From the NCBI RefSeq assembly GCF_002078875.1, contig NC_034410.1:79205104-79269103 (forward strand): a stretch of DNA of 64,000 nucleotides, read 5' to 3'. The notes under the pieces are model-generated. The model made no database searches. It was not told where the DNA came from and saw nothing but the letters and a program-made list of their open reading frames with translations. Positions 11,207 to 25,800 of this stretch are shown here, in pieces. Each line of letters starts with the position of its first letter. Within the stretch, counting starts at the first letter, position 1. The position numbers and the translations under genes are program-made. This DNA comes from Numida meleagris. Taxonomy: Eukaryota; Chordata; Aves; Galliformes; Numididae.

Positions 11207-13760
11207 ACTGCCGTAACTTGTCCTGCATGCTGAAGCTCTTAGGAGCATATTTTCACCATTCCCATAGCAGGGTCTTCTAGCTAGTGCCATCTGAGAACCA
11301 GAAATGTTACAGAAACGTAAACAGGAAGGGATTACAAAGAGGCAGATTTTACCAAGCTAAGAGAAGGGACACAGCAATCCAGCTGTACTGGACCCAGACC
11401 AGATCCTCCCTCGGTTTGTGCACCAAGCTGTGTGCACATTGCAACACCCTCCGAATTCAAATGTGTCCATCCTGCACACCCCGCAGTGCTGGGTGCCTTT
11501 TGCGGATGTGTACAATCTGCAGAGCTGAGGCCCAGCCTGGTTTTCCCTGAGTCCTGTAGGCACCACCAGGCTCTGCAGCAGCCAGCTCCCATCTCACACC
11601 ATGCTCCAGTGTAAGCCCATGCAAAGATTTGAAAGCATTTCCATCACGTGGATATAAATGAGCAAAACTCAGACACCTGACTGTCAATTCAAGTCACTGC
11701 CTTCTGTAGGGACATCAAACCTTGCACAGTGCCCACTGTCGTGCGCTTCTTGAATGAGCAGTGAATGGATTCATCTCTCTGTGACAGGTAGGTCGGTGAG
11801 CTACTTCTCTTAAGCTGAGTCACAAGGAAAGAGCAGGGTCAGCATGGCAAGGCACTCCCCTAGGGAACGTCAGTGTCTGCTCACATCCCTAATCAATCTA
11901 CCAGGCTGCCTACCACACAGCATCATATGCCCCTTTTGTAAAGAACTGGAAGGTACTTCAATGTACCTTGTTAGAAACGTATACAAATAATGTCTCTTAC
12001 TCATATCTGATAGAAAACTGAGAGTTACTTAAGGAATAGAAATCTTTGTATTCTTCTCTTTTTAATTTTCAAGGACGCCTATAATTTCAGGGCTGCAACA
12101 CATATTTAAGTCAAGAGGAATTTCCTAACTGAACTTTCAAATTCGTGACTTCTTGTATTTAGCCTGCAGTTCCAAAGGAAGTCACATTTTGCTTTCCTGG
12201 CACAAGAGACTACCAAAAAAATCCCTGAACTGAAACAAACTGACACTGTATTATTATCATCTAAATTAATCCCTTGTCATAAAGTTGTAATCCCTCACAA
12301 ACTCTCCTTAGCCAATTAAGTCAAACCTTTCTCACAAGTCACCTGGCAGCAGGAGACTCCCCTGCTCCACCCATGGCAAGCAGTGGGCAGATTGCTTACG
12401 CAAAGTATTGAGAACTTACATTAAAATGCAAGTTGTTCCTGTAGTGATTTAACATCCTATCTTCTACAAATCTTGCCTATTTATTAGACTATATGAGAGG
12501 AGTAGGAATCATTCTCAAATGATCCCCTTTTGTATAAAAAAAAATTTAATCAACCAAACTGAGAGCATGAATATGAATGACCCTGAGGCTTAGCACAGCC
12601 TTCCAGGACAGGAAAGACACACGCTTCAGATTGTCTGTCCAGAAGCAGGCGCTTTCTGTATCTTTATTATAGAGGAATACTTGGAGGACAAATTGTTCCT
12701 TGTCATATACATCCTTTGTTAATAGATCTCTTGAAACAGAAAGGACTGCCTTGTAGCTGCTATCCTGACATAATGCAGATCTCCTCTCAAATTACAAAGG
12801 TTGTTCTTTGTCAAAAGATGTCCTTTCCCTCACTGTCAGAAATATGCAAGAATCTGCATATATTCTTAGCGTGATTTGTAACATCCTTGGAAAGGAAATT
12901 TTTTAGGATTTGCCTACCAAAGAATATAATTAATCTTATTAAGGTCAGTTAAACTTAGTGAGGTCAAGTTGCTCTTAATTTTTTTTTCTTCTGATGCTTT
13001 ATCAGTTGTGAAGTAGAAAAACAAAGACATGGCACAACACAGTAGCCCAGATGTTCCTTTTCAGCAGTGCATTTAGGTCCAAGAAGGATGACAGGCAGTG
13101 AGATGTCTGAGGGAGCCTCGCCAGAGCTTCTGCAGGACCCACTACTGCGGCTGAGAGGAGATCCCAGCGTTCCTCAGGAAGTTCTCACATCTATACCTGG
13201 AAGTTTGGGGCAGGCAAGCTTGTCAACCACAGCCCATAATAAACTATTAATTCTATTTTTCTAAATTTAGTTGCATAAAGGCGCACTTCTGCCTAATACC
13301 ATAAACCATTCAGACCTTGAAAAGATTAGGGAGAGTGAGCTGAACCCTTGTGGAAAAGTGTTTCATGACAGTTTCACCTACCAGGCATGGTCACTTCCTT
13401 CTCTTTGACCAAGCATCTTTCAAGGTACACTTTCTCATGGACATACACATATATGCCACTGGATGGCTATTGGGCATAAACAGGATCAGGGCTCCACTGA
13501 GAAGGGCTGCTCTGAAGCAGGAATTTGACTTCTGTGCAAGCACTTGCCCACTACAAAGGCATTAGTTCTGTTCCAAACAGCCTCTGCTCTATGATGACAA
13601 ATGACATTTCTGGTCTTACATTGATCGCTTTGTAGGTTCTCCCTCCTCCCCCCTCAAGATTTGGTGATCCTCTTACACTGGTTATTGTTTGGGAAGCATT
13701 TGTACTGACCTTTATTTCACCCATGCCTTAGGGATGAGATCATTTAGAAAATGCCATATT

Positions 13761-13777
13761 AAAAAAAAAAAAAAAAA
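13761..13777. repeat. Poly-A tract (A17)
   Basis: Seventeen A residues in a row. I found no retroposed gene body next to it. Confidence 0.9.
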
Positions 13778-15518
13778 GACTTCATTCTGTGAACTACAAT
13801 GGAGCGAGGACACAGCAAGGATATTTAGAGCAAATCAATGAATCTTACTAATTACTATCCTCTAATTTAGAGGATTTACTTTTACAGTGGGAGCAGGCTA
13901 CTGGTGGAGTGTTCCTCGCTCTTTAAGACCTAGAGCTACATATGTCATATTGTGAAAATGTGATACAAAATTGATTCTAAAAAATTGCCTTCAGATTACT
14001 CACCGTGAAGCAATTGGAATCAGGCCAGGAGCAGATGGTAACTCAAAAGGCAATCCTCTTCCTCCTCTAGAAGTACTATTACCTTGTACTTCAGTAGTGG
14101 CATTGATCTAAGAAACCTGCTGCTTTTTGCAAACAGTTACAAATGACTTTCTTGTACCCTGATAGCACACTGAGGAGGATTTCTCTGCCTTAGCTTGTGG
14201 AGTGACTGATGCACATGGAAGTCAAGTTTACATCATTCCCACACCCCCATTTTACCAAGAGATCACATTCTCTATTTGAAGAAAATCTCTCAGCATCTCC
14301 AAAATCTCAGCATTCTACCACAAGTTTGTCACACAAAGATCAAGCATACAAAATCAATGGATGACGATTAGAGAGAGAAAGCCATTGCCAAAAGCGGCTT
14401 TCTCAAGGAAAGCAGTACACAGCAGAGGCAGGACCCGAAACTGCCCACCACTGTCCCATGCTGTTGGCACCCCCGTAAGATGTGCCCATGTACTCCTGAG
14501 ACCGCTTGCCCACACAGTGCTCTTCTTAGACGAGTTAAGCAGTTGTTTAAAGCAGGAACTGACATATTGAAGGTGAATACCAGCTAGGCATTATATCCTG
14601 CAGCACAGCTGGACACAGGGAACATGCCGAGGAGGTGAAACTCTCCACCAGCATGCATGCAGTATTCTTCCCTAGTAAAGGCCAAACTCTTTGGTAACAA
14701 TTTTTACGGTAGAAAAAGCAGGAAGATTTTCCTATTCCTTTTTACATCAGTATAATAACCAATAGAGTCATGATATTGAAATGCAAAGAATTTAGCCCAA
14801 ATGTTGGAGGATGGTATAAATAAGTTAATTTGAGACAAGGAAAAAGCTTGCATATTTCTGAGACCCTATTCTATATGAAGTGAAGTCAAAAGCAAAACTC
14901 TCGAGCATGAACAATATCGGGCACACAGCAGACAACTCTGTTGTAAATTAAAATGCATATCTGCAGCAGCAGATCTTGAGCTAGTATATACCAGCAGCAG
15001 AGCTATGAAAACATTTATCAGCCAAGAATTGTCTTCAGGACCATCAAGCGTCCATTCTATAAAATATATCGCATAATTTGCAAAGCTCACAATACCACTT
15101 AGATTAGAAGTGGGGATTCAGCTCACAAATACTTTATTTTGCACTTCTGGTGGCATGATTTCTCAGAGATGTTTCGAAGTTGACTCTTCCGAAATAGAAA
15201 TCCTTATTTAATGACCTTCAACAGGTAAGTGAGAAAAAACGAAAAAGAAAGCTGAATGAATGTCGAATCACCTAGGAGGAAAAAAATGCACATTTCTGGA
15301 GAGGCATATCCCTTTTCTTCCTACCACCATTTCAGAAAGTTAAGTATGCAAAGAATAAATATACATTACCTTAAAAAAAAAAAAAGTGCTTTACTTAATA
15401 GAATTCAGCTTAATCTGAATGTATTTCAATGGCTGACATTCGTGTCCTGACATGCTGCTTTGCCAGAAAGCAGGCTGTATTATACACTAGGATGCAATGC
15501 TGGGCACAGTGAGGCTAA

Positions 15519-15539
15519 AGTGCAAGTTCAACTTGCACT
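15519..15539. repeat. Perfect 21-base palindrome
   Basis: AGTGCAAGTT, one C, then AACTTGCACT. The ten-base arms are exact reverse complements with a single central base. It could extrude as a small hairpin or be a dimeric protein site. No function is shown. Confidence 0.9.
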
Positions 15540-17139
15540 CAAGTTGATTTCTTCATCTCTAAACTCTGCAACACATACTGTATACTTAAAAGTCATTTTT
15601 ATTTTAACTGCTTACACACTAATATTTTAATTATTCTTAATTTCTAGGAAAATGAAGGGAAAAAGTTGAGGTCTTTATATTTTTTTGTATACATAAAACC
15701 TTTCCACACAGCGAGGCAATGAAATAGAGCAGCTTTCTATTGCCACATATGGACTGACTGAACATTTAGAAATGGAAAGAAATAGAATATTCCTCTAGGA
15801 CAGTAAAACACTACCTAATTATGGGCTTGTAGAAAGCAAGCAGTAACTTATCCTAAAATTCTAGTACTGAACCCTGTGGTCATAGCAGGCAGATAGCCCT
15901 GATTCCTGCAATTAAAAGATCCTTTCATTCAGATGCATAGAGCACTGCCTGGGGAACATGGTCCTCATCGTAAGATGATACAGATGTCTAGTCCCACGCA
16001 TGGCTATGTAGCTTCAACATCACATCATATCCCTTCTTGCTCTATAACCAGGCATAGATAGCTCTGGGAAATACCAGTACCTGCATTGTACAATAGGGAA
16101 GAGTCTGAAGGGGCACGCAGAAAAGAGAAAAACATGGAGCAGGCTGCATCTGAATGTTCTGCTAAAAACACCTGATATGGCCAATATGGCACAGACTATG
16201 TATCTATGCTATAGGGATGGATTAAAAACAAAGTGTTTTTGTGTCACAACACTCCACAGCAAAGCAAAGAACACACTTTAAGATGGAGTTGCTGCTGTAG
16301 AACAGAACTAATACAGATATTGAGGACACTCGTGCTCCTACAGACAGAGGATTTTGTTCATTTAATAGAGAGCATTCACTCACTCAGACAGCCTTCCAGC
16401 CTATGTTTTTTGCTGCTTCAGACTTTGCAGAATTACTCACATGAAGGACGCAAACCATCTTCAAAAACTAGTAAAAATCCAAGTCTCCCTTTCTCCTTAG
16501 AAAGAAGACAAAACACTACCCCAACATCCTAAGCCCCCATTACTTGTACTACAACACCTTCTAGGATGTCTGATCACACACAGAAAGTCATTGCACTGAT
16601 CAGACAGTGGAAGCATTTCATCAGCTGGTAGAGCTATTAGCCCATCTCCATCTTATTAGGTGCACCCCGTAATTGAGTACACTTGACCTCAAATGCAATC
16701 ATAACAAGTCAAGCTGTTCTCACTTTCTCTAACAGGAGAGTTTTGCAATGCAGCTATGCTGCTGCAAGCTCACAATGCAAACACTAGATTTTGTGTAAAT
16801 AGAATCTTGTATGACAATGGCATAGCTATATTTGCACAAACTTCCCCTGGTCTATGAGAGACCTAAGGGCTAGTGATAAATGAATGGGATGGGACCATTT
16901 GGGTAATCGGGCCACTAACCCTGTAATTGCAGGCAGTTGTGTCAGGCAGAAGCACTCAAGGACTTCAATCATCCAGGTCAGTCTTAGAAAGTCTCCTGCT
17001 TACTGTACAATCCCTTCCATCAGCTTATCAAGCTGAATGATAAAGCAGTTGAAGTTACATCTCTCTATTCTTCCAATTTAGAGAGCTATGTTAGAATTAA
17101 ACTCCTCAGGTAGTTTACAACCACCTTTTAATTTCCAGC
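15540..17139. other. Unannotated interval
   Basis: AT-rich, no recognised exon or repeat. One 99-codon frame at 16233-16532 has no splice support or recognisable motif. Confidence 0.4.
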
Positions 17140-17515
17140 CTAAATATATTCACAGCCAATCTTATTTCCTTTCTGCCACCATTTGTCTGTCTGGTCTATT
17201 TGTGATTCAGTCCTTATTTATGACTCACCAGTGTGAAAGATAAGATTTGTGGCTTAGCGAGTGGCCTAATTGCCCAAGCAATGATTACATTAGAAATGCT
17301 CAAAAGGAAACATGTGAGTGCCCTTTTTAAAGCCCAATTAAGAATATATGTTTACATCTAATCATCTCTAAATAAAAATTTTAAAATCCATTTGACCTGG
17401 TGTTGCCTCAATAAATATTTATGCTGTATTTACTAATTAATTACTGCAGCAATTTTCTCTCTGATCCTCTTGTTCTGTGTGCATGAAGAACACCGCAAGG
17501 CAATTGAATATATGA
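17140..17515. promoter_or_regulatory. Candidate conserved non-coding element
   Basis: AT-rich unique sequence with no repeats and dense homeodomain-like cores (TAATTAATTA near 17435, CAATTA near 17335) and TAATCA/TGATTA words. This texture is common in developmental enhancers. Conservation itself cannot be seen from one genome, so this is inference from composition only. Confidence 0.25.
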
Positions 17516-20500
17516 TGATGCCACCTTTCTCTGTTTCATTAGCCTCTAGCTGAGGGAGCAACCGGCTCCCTCAATGTCTGTGCTGGACTCTGGCTCAGAT
17601 GAGCTTGGTGGAGCTGACGGTACATGGGCAGCTTCCAAAACAGCTGGAACAAACGGCCAAGTTATCTTTGCTCCATTGGTCATGGGAGTATGTTCTGCCT
17701 TTGGTTCATCAGCTCTGCCCCAGAAAGGTCTGGCTGGAATTTCAGCTGCTCCTAGATGTTTGGATAACAAGAGTGGACAACAGCATTTTTTTTTTTTCCA
17801 AAACGTGCTTAGATCTCATTTCTGCACTGCACTAAATGTAATGGGATGAAAGGCTTTGCAAGAGCAAAAATGAAGGCTCATAGACTGGGGAAAGTTGTTT
17901 CAGTATTAATTATTAATTATTATTTTTCTTGCAGGAGAACCTAGAGGCTCTAGCAACAGATGAGATCTCTGTTGTCCTCAGCAACATAAGAAGTTGGAAA
18001 AAATGGCCGGCTCTTGCCCCAGAGAAGATTACATTTGGTGGAGCAATAGGAAACATTTTCTTGGAAAATGCTGTATTATTTCATGGCAGTCTATCAACTC
18101 CTGGTTTCAGATGTTTTATCCACCACCTATTTCACGAATGTTATTTAGGGCTTGATCCTCAGCTAGCATACATCAAGCACTGGGCTATGTAAGTCAGCAG
18201 AGCCCTGCTGATTTATGTTTGCTGCGTCACCTCAGTGAAGCTGATGAAGTTATGCCAACTGACATCAGCTCAGGATCTGGCCCCCAGGTGCTGTCAATGC
18301 CATTTAGTGCCACCTCTTTTTCTGCTGCTTCCTTAGCACTGTGAGATTCTTCTGGCTGACTGTAGGAGCCAAAGAGACAGCTCCGTTTCCTGTACCCAGC
18401 CTCCCCTCCAGCTCATTAACTCCAGTAGGAACTGGGGTGTGGGAGGGGAGAAGATCCGGCCCCTTAGAGGCGGTTCCATTTATAAATATTGACTTTAATG
18501 TTAATTTCATGTAGTTGCTTGTAAAAGTCTTTTGGGCTGAAGCAGAAGGCATACTGCAGATGGCAAGTATATTTTTCACAGTTTTTATGGTGGATAACAA
18601 TATACTTGACATTTTGCTCATTAAATGTGAGCCCTGGTATGTGAGTAAACATGCTAGGCATCTGCGCTCTAAAATTACCAGTGTGAAAAGCAACAACTGA
18701 AATGTTTCAGTCAATAAATGTACAGCACAGAAGCAACATTCAGCAACTTTCTGAATGCTGCGTGCAAGGCGTGGACTCAATTTGCAACACTACATGGAAC
18801 ACTCTAGAACCAACAAGGGAGAGGCAGCATATTGCTTTTGCATCTGTACTTTGGAGGGAGAGGACTGAATCCAAAAATCTCAGAAGTCAATGTAAACGTG
18901 GTAGACCATACCCATCAATTTCAGTTTCTAAGGCAATCAACACATGCATAGTCAAATGACAAAACTACATCAGAAGGAAAGGAAGACAACCCAAATTAGC
19001 TCAAACGGTGATCTGTGGAGGGTGATCTATGAAGGGAAAGCCTGTTTGCCATTGGGAAGAGCAGCATAACTGAATAAGAATGGGCAGGAGGACAGACATG
19101 CAGTGCAATGTAAGCAGTAGTGTTGTGAGCAACCAGAAGGAAATCAAAGAGAATGGAAGGCACAGAATTGGTTCTCCTTTCTACTACAGCAATTTTTCTT
19201 TTCCTTGTCTTTGGATTTTGGCACATTCTCCTGAAATGATAAAGAGAAAAGATGAAAACTAAAATGGATAGTAGGTAGATGCAGGATCTTAAATTAGTAT
19301 CTGTTTTTTACTTGAGTTTTAAACATTCTGGAAATACTACCTTGAGATGGCTGCAATTTTGAGCAGTAGTGAGATAAAATAAAACTAGAAGTAAAAAGAA
19401 AAAGAATTAGCGTAAGACATCTTGTAATGTGCACTAATCCAAGCTGTTCCAGAAAACAATGTCATGTAGGCAAGGATAGCAAGTTCAAATTATAAAAAAT
19501 AAAAGATATCTGTTTTTTTTGGGTTTTTTTTTTTTGTGGATTTAGTATGTGTTTTGGCACATTTCTTCCTGAGAAGACAGCTAATTTGTTATTTAATTCT
19601 GTAATGGGAAAAGGTGTGAAGAAACTGAGACATCATATGAGATGGTGATTTATTTTAAAAAAGGCCAGGAGCATGAAGGTAATGTTAACTTCTTCATTAT
19701 CCTACATCTCTCACAGCAGTACTGGCCAATACAACATGTTCTTTTATTTCCCAATACGCATAGATGTCTCTCCCTTTTCTCACTACTCCACCTCCTCTCA
19801 TGTCTCCCAGTTAAATCTGTGTTCATTCCAATGTAAAATTTCCATTTTCTCTGACAGTTACTATGCAAGACATGCATATTTTCTTTCTCTCCCTCCAAAT
19901 AAAACTCCTTGAAATATTTCATTATTTTCAGGGAAGAAGGTCTTTGGTAAACCACATCATGATTTTAAAGATACTTATAAAATGAAATGATTTGAAAATC
20001 AAGCTGAAATGTGCACTTTGGCATACACCGGAATATACTAATTTCAGCCGTAGTACAAAGTTCTGTCAACTGAAGTGGTGGATAAGCTTCTGTTAATATA
20101 GGTGGAAAGAAGATCAGATCCAAATTGACCAAATTAAATTAGATTGGCAGGATTTTACTCGGAAGAGTAAATATCTAGAATCTTTGCACACTTAGCCACA
20201 TCTAGCCATCCAGTCTAAGAATTCTCATGCTCAAACCATGCTCATGCACTTTTCTTATACTTGTAAAGCCATGAGAACCTGAACAAAACCAGAAACAAAC
20301 AAGCAAAAGATGGCTGAAAACTTCTATTTGCTACAAAACTGTTTAAGCAAGTGGCAGTATCAACCATCAGACTTAGCAAGATCCAAAGAATTACTGAAAT
20401 CCCAGAGTGGGGTTAGTTAATTTGCATAATAAACACATCAAGATGTCTTCCTGATCCTTGAGAGTTTTTCCCTAAGACATCTTCGTCTCTCTTCTTAATG

Positions 20501-22409
20501 ACTTCTCTCTCAGAGGTAGGCCCTGACTCTTTTACATGCAATATCAAAGTTAACACGGTTAGCTAAGCACACTGCAGTCATGAAGTGTCCAGAAATTACA
20601 ACGGCAGCTAGGTATGCAATTTATATTCAGTAAATACATAGCCAAATCAATATGATCAGATAATTTTTGAAAGTGCAATATCAGAGCCGATGGAGCAATG
20701 GTCACCGTACCAGGTTAGCCATCTATATAAATGTCTGCACTGAGGTCTACAAAGTCCTCAAACCTGACATCAACTACATAAAAAACCTTTATGATTTGCA
20801 GTTAGTAATAAAGAGAAAAAAAGGGTGAAGGGAGCAAACGTATGAAATAAAACACACCTCGACACACAGCTGAGATCCATTAAATAAATACATGAATTCA
20901 GTCATACACTTTTCCTTTGAATCTAATGCTTCTTTATGCAGTAGTATGAATATGCAAAGCTGTATCTTAATAATCTCTGAACATCCTATTGAAATCAACC
21001 ATATAAAACCCATTGAAATGAATAATTTTCCTTCCTTGTCCCCATTATCTTCAGGAACCATCAGATAGGTTCCGCAGAAAACTAGAGCAACATCTTCATA
21101 TCACGCAGCCCTTGCCAACTCAAACACAATGAATTGGGATTATAATGACTTCTGTTTTGTGCTATGTATCCAGAACCAGGGAGCTGAAGAAAGAGAGGTC
21201 GGTAGTGGGAGAGACACATAATTTGTACTCCATTGGTAAATATGCTATTGCTGCTCTGCTGAGCACTCCCTGGAGTAGCTCTGGAAGGAAGGAGGTGTTA
21301 CAGCTACTCACCGCTGGAGTGTTTGAAGTGAGGAAGGGTGACAGGATATGTGCTGCCCTATTTTCCTATAAATGCTTATAATCAGCTTGTTGTGATGAAT
21401 GATCTGTTCTACTGTTTAATACTCACAGACCATAAATCCTTGTTTGGTAGGGAATGAATAAGTTCATATGTTCAATATTAATATATTCCTTAGCTGACAC
21501 CAGGGCATTCAGAGCACGAGACGTTTATTCCAGACAGATAACAGTAAGGTATTTCCGATTATTCCTAACAAGCAGACTTGACATTATGACATATATTCTA
21601 TAATTTAGAAGAAACTGAATACTAAGCTGTGGCATCTGCTCTGCATTTGTTAAAATGTAAGACTTGTAAGACAGAACTGCAAAGATTTTACTATCAAAGA
21701 ACTGGATACGCTGCTAGTATAGCCTTTAAATGGCAAATGGTAGTCACATCCCCAAGATCCTGAGAAACCCAAAACACACCATTTCAGTATCACGGTGTGG
21801 TGTGCTGTGACATAACTGCTAACCTGAATAAAGCAACTCCTTTGCGGATAAGGTATTTCTAACTGAGAGCCCAGAGCCTCACTCAAGTTGCCACACTTAA
21901 AATATTGCCAAATATCAGTGGAAATGTGATTACCATTTACCAGCCTGAAGCAAACCTAAGGTACTGCAGCAGTTTGAAATGCCTGCACAAGACAATAGGC
22001 ACATATTCTTGGTTGAAATTTCCAGGATCTGTTGTAACCCCTTGGAAGAGAGATAATGTACTATTAGAAGTAAACAGTGCAGTTGTTTAGTGATCAGAAT
22101 CCATTCCTCAACATGATGACTGCGCATTCTTTGTCCGTACTGACATGACCCTCTTTACATCGCTAATGGGAAAAGGCTATCTTTAGAGTTTTGCCACAAA
22201 AAAAGCACATTCTGGACTGGTTTGTAAAATGCCTTCTTTTTCTCACCTGTGACACTTTTCCACAGCTGCAATCAGACAAGGAACTTCAGCATGCCATGAG
22301 GTGAGAAGAAGCTAACAAGGAATTATTTTAGCTCTAGGACTGAACTGAGTGTGTGCAAGGACCCTATCATATTAAATGTGCATCAACTAGATGCATTTTC
22401 ATAGATAAA
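17516..22409. other. Unannotated interval
   Basis: About 4.9 kb of AT-rich sequence. A poly-T run of 12 lies at 17786-17797 and a T-rich stretch at 19513-19535. The 158-codon reverse frame at 18304-18780 lacks recognised motifs and crosses AT-rich intron-like sequence, so I do not call it a gene. Confidence 0.4.
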
Positions 22410-22800
22410 ATTGCCTGTACTGCATCAGACCAAAGCCTACCAGCCCTACGTCCTACGAGTGAAAATGACCAGCAAATAGAGGCTTATGGGAGAGTATAAT
22501 AGCAGGACAAACATAATGTGATTATTTTCCTTCAGTAATTACCTGTTCTCCAAGATCCTGTGGTTCAGAAATTCCCTGTATCAGAGGCCTTTCCCTTTAA
22601 TGTTTTTGCCAGTCATTTTTTGAACCCATGCAAGTTTTTGGTCTTTACAACACTGTGTGATCAAACTGGGGAAGCACTTTCAATTTGTATAATGCAGCAC
22701 TTCTGCCTATTTTATACCTATTGCTTGCTATTCTTTTTTTCATGTACTCTAGTCTTTGTATCAGAAATCAGGTGCCATATCTGTATATCTGTCCTCTGCC
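22410..22800 (-). mobile_element. Ancient CR1-type LINE remnant
   Basis: Despite heavy decay, the plus strand follows the order of an old amniote CR1 read backwards. 'ctgtactgcatcagaccaaa' matches the 'actgggtcagaccaaagg' end. 'ttttttgaacccatgcaag' with 'ggtctttacaacactgtg' matches 'tttttgaacccagttatac...ggccttcacaacat'. 'ctctagtctttgtatcaga' near 22748 matches the 'cctagttcttgtgttatgag' block. The order and spacing of three blocks make chance unlikely. The family is inferred from memory of turtle and crocodile repeats. Confidence 0.6.
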
Positions 22801-25800
22801 CCACTACTCATTGAAAGGGCATGGCTTTTGTAAGGGAGATTTTCTGCTGCATCTCCCCCATTTGGGCCTTCTTGCTCTGCCTGAAAGATTTTGCCCTGGA
22901 TTGCCTGTGAAGAGACAATTCTGTTATCTAGATCAACTTCTTCCTTCTAGCTACTTCTTAATTTCACATGCTGGGAGAAGATAATCTTTCTAACCAGGCA
23001 GAACCAGAGCAGATATCACGGCAAAAGAGAAGAGAACAGGAGGGAAAAAGAAAACTAATTTCAGAAAGCATGCCAGAAACATGAAAAGCTTAGCACAAGC
23101 TCCCTCTTAGGGCCTTGTCCACACTAGAAGGTGGCTGCCTGACCAGCTGGGGAAACTCTTCTGTGGCACCTGTACGGCGCAGGGAGAATGGAGGAAGCGC
23201 AGCATCTCCTTTTTCCTAATCCCAAAGCCTGTGGAAGCAGGTATTGCAAATATATCAGTTAACCAGCTTTGTACACTGAGCCTCTCTGCTGACAGGTACA
23301 TAAGGAGTGAGTTGGGAATAGGTTTCCAGGAGAAACTGTGAAGCCTTTGCCTTGCAGGGAAACATGGGATGTTTAGGGACGAAAACAGTGATGAGAGTAT
23401 CCACACGGATTTGCTTCAAGGTCCACGCTGTGCAAGGACCTGTACATTAAACAAGGATGTGGGTTAAGCTGTATCTCTGCATGAATTTGCTCTCTTTACA
23501 GAAGTTACCATCACGCAGCACAGAATAGAGCCTTTCACTGCAAAACCTGCTAGGTCTGCACCAACAGACTTCCCTGCCAAAGCAAACATCGCTCCCACAG
23601 CCCCTCTGTGGTACGTGAGGAGTACAGTTTCAAACCTCCCCGGCTCGTACAACGCTGGGCACCAAGTGCAAAACTGCAGCAAACCCCTCAGCTGGTCCAG
23701 GCTGCCTCGATTCCTTCAAACCCTGTGGAGCTCCACCACCATGGTCTGACTGGGGTTTTGTCCTAGCACCTTGCCTTCAGCCCTTACCAGAAGGCTAGCT
23801 GTGGCTGCACTCACCCACTGCAGACATCTCTTTTTTCCCGTCTCTTCTCCCTTTTCCCCTCTCCCCCTGCAGCCATCTCCCCCTTGTTCCCTAGGCCGAG
23901 GAGGCGCACACAGAGGGCATTGTTCCTTACCCTTTACAGGGGGTGAAAAGCACTAAATCATGGGTTAGGAAAATAAAACTCTTACCCTGCAGCAACCTGA
24001 GGCGAGCAATACTTCACCACTGAAACAGTATGTGCAGTGGTGCATTTTAACTGGATTCCAGGGCACAGAAATACTTGTTGGTCTTGATCCTAAATTATAC
24101 TCACATCCAATATCTTGGATTTTCATATTATTCAAACATAAAACTGTCACCATGTACATTTGGGTCTTAAATTATGTAGAGATGATATTTTATTGCGTAG
24201 AATTTGTTTCACATCTCTGTGGAAACCTGGCAGCCACCCCACTGCTGAAGTCCAAAGGGGCAGTGAAAACTGAGGAACAAGCTGAGAAACAACCCAAGAA
24301 AACAAGCTACACATGCTTTGTTATCTAATTGTGTTCTTTAATATTGGAGGGAAAAAATCCTAGGAGAAAGCATGGTTAAATAAAACCTGACCTTGAGTAA
24401 TTTAGACCATAGACCAAGCAGCAGCATAGGATATTTTCACAGGAATTGGCCTTCACCCGGTTAGGTTCTTGTTTGGGTCAAAGCTAACTCCCATATGGGA
24501 TTGCATAAGCTACACCTATATGGTAGTGGGTGAGAACACCTGGTTGTCTCCTGCATGTAGGGGTGAGTGGGCAGACAGGCCTGGGTGGTAGCCTGGGCTC
24601 CTGGTGAACAACAAAGGGGCTGCAGAAGCCTGGGACCCAGCTGTGCCCTTCTTTGGGTGCTGGCTGCAAGGTGTGTGTACCTGGAGGTGTAGCTGTGGGG
24701 TTGACAGGAGTGGTACTTGGGGTGGTGAGGTGACAGGAGGTGGGGGTAGGCCCCTCTCCAGGCACTTCTTAAGCACTTCTCCTGTGGGATAATGCGCAGG
24801 CAGGGAACCAGCTGTGACCTCCAAGTGAGTTCCCATCTCATCTCCAAGAACAGCACAGCCATTCTCCTACACAGGGCAGAATCCAGTGGATACAGAAGGC
24901 CTTCCTAAGTCACCTAGGGAACAAGATTGCTGTCTGCTCCTGGGAACCATGTGTCAGACCACGTGGCTCTCACTTCTGCGTTTTATCTGAGCTGGCATAT
25001 CATGCCCAGTGTGAAATTTGATGGAAAATGACTTAGCATGAAGGGTCTTGTGATTTGCTTGTTGATGTGTGCGTGTCTTAAACTCTGGGAGGGGAAAAAA
25101 AAGAATTCATATCTTGGGTTGAAAAAGAAAAAAAAAAAGAATTTCATTATGAAAGCTAGGCTTTGCTAGAGGTTTTCTTTAAAAAAAAAAAAAAGCAAAT
25201 GAGACAAATAATATATAAACACCTCTGAACAACATTTCCTCTAAAGCAATAGAGAATGTTGCTAACTGATGTTAATTTTCATGCTTCTGTGGGAGAAGTG
25301 AAAGAGGCTTGCTGCAAGGGATATTTTTGAGCTGCCACTAATAAAAATGCAGCATAAAAGTAGCACCTTAATTCTGTGTTCATGTCGGAGAACACTCTTT
25401 TCAGCTCAGGTTTTTGCTCATTCTGTTCCTGCACTCTCTGTACACCAAATAATATATATATACAGATATTTATATATATACCAGCTATCACTAGATCCAT
25501 AGCCCTACTTTCTGTGGCTAGCAGAGCTAGCGTTTATCAGGACTATCTCCCTTCCTGAGCTGCGCTTCATACAACTAGTTGCGTTAGTGGGAACCCAGTT
25601 TCTTCTTCTTACCCTCACTTTTGGTTTTGGCTGGATCCTACCACAGACAGGTGACTGTCTTGTTAGCATCCTCATGAGTCAAGAAGGGCATGACAGCAAC
25701 AGGCCCCATGCTACAGCCTGGCTTGGCCAGTGATTCTGTGCCTGTGTTGGCCTTTGATGGAAGAGGCTGTGTGAAACGGAAGTCCCTCTTGGCCAGCTCT

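Larger units (their letters stand above)
8808..15518. other. Unannotated interval
   Basis: About 6.7 kb without a recognised gene. It contains a modestly GC-rich patch at 8840-9010, another at 11380-11600, and low-complexity tracts listed separately. Donor-like sites such as TGCTAG/GTAAGTTAT near 10425 and CAACAG/GTAAGTGAG near 15222 have no open frame in front of them. Confidence 0.4.

Noticed and set aside
15165..15222. Plus-strand segment before CAACAG/GTAAGTGAG
   Set aside because: All three frames contain stops. It could at most be a non-coding exon, and nothing else supports it.
22267..22301. 35-base plus-strand micro-exon (TTTTCCACAG/CTGCAA to CATGAG/GTGAGA)
   Set aside because: Good sites on both sides but no partner exons on the plus strand, and the region lies beside an old CR1.
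23986..24019. 34-base minus-strand micro-exon with GCAGG/GTAAGAG donor
   Set aside because: No neighbouring exons and a weak pyrimidine tract.
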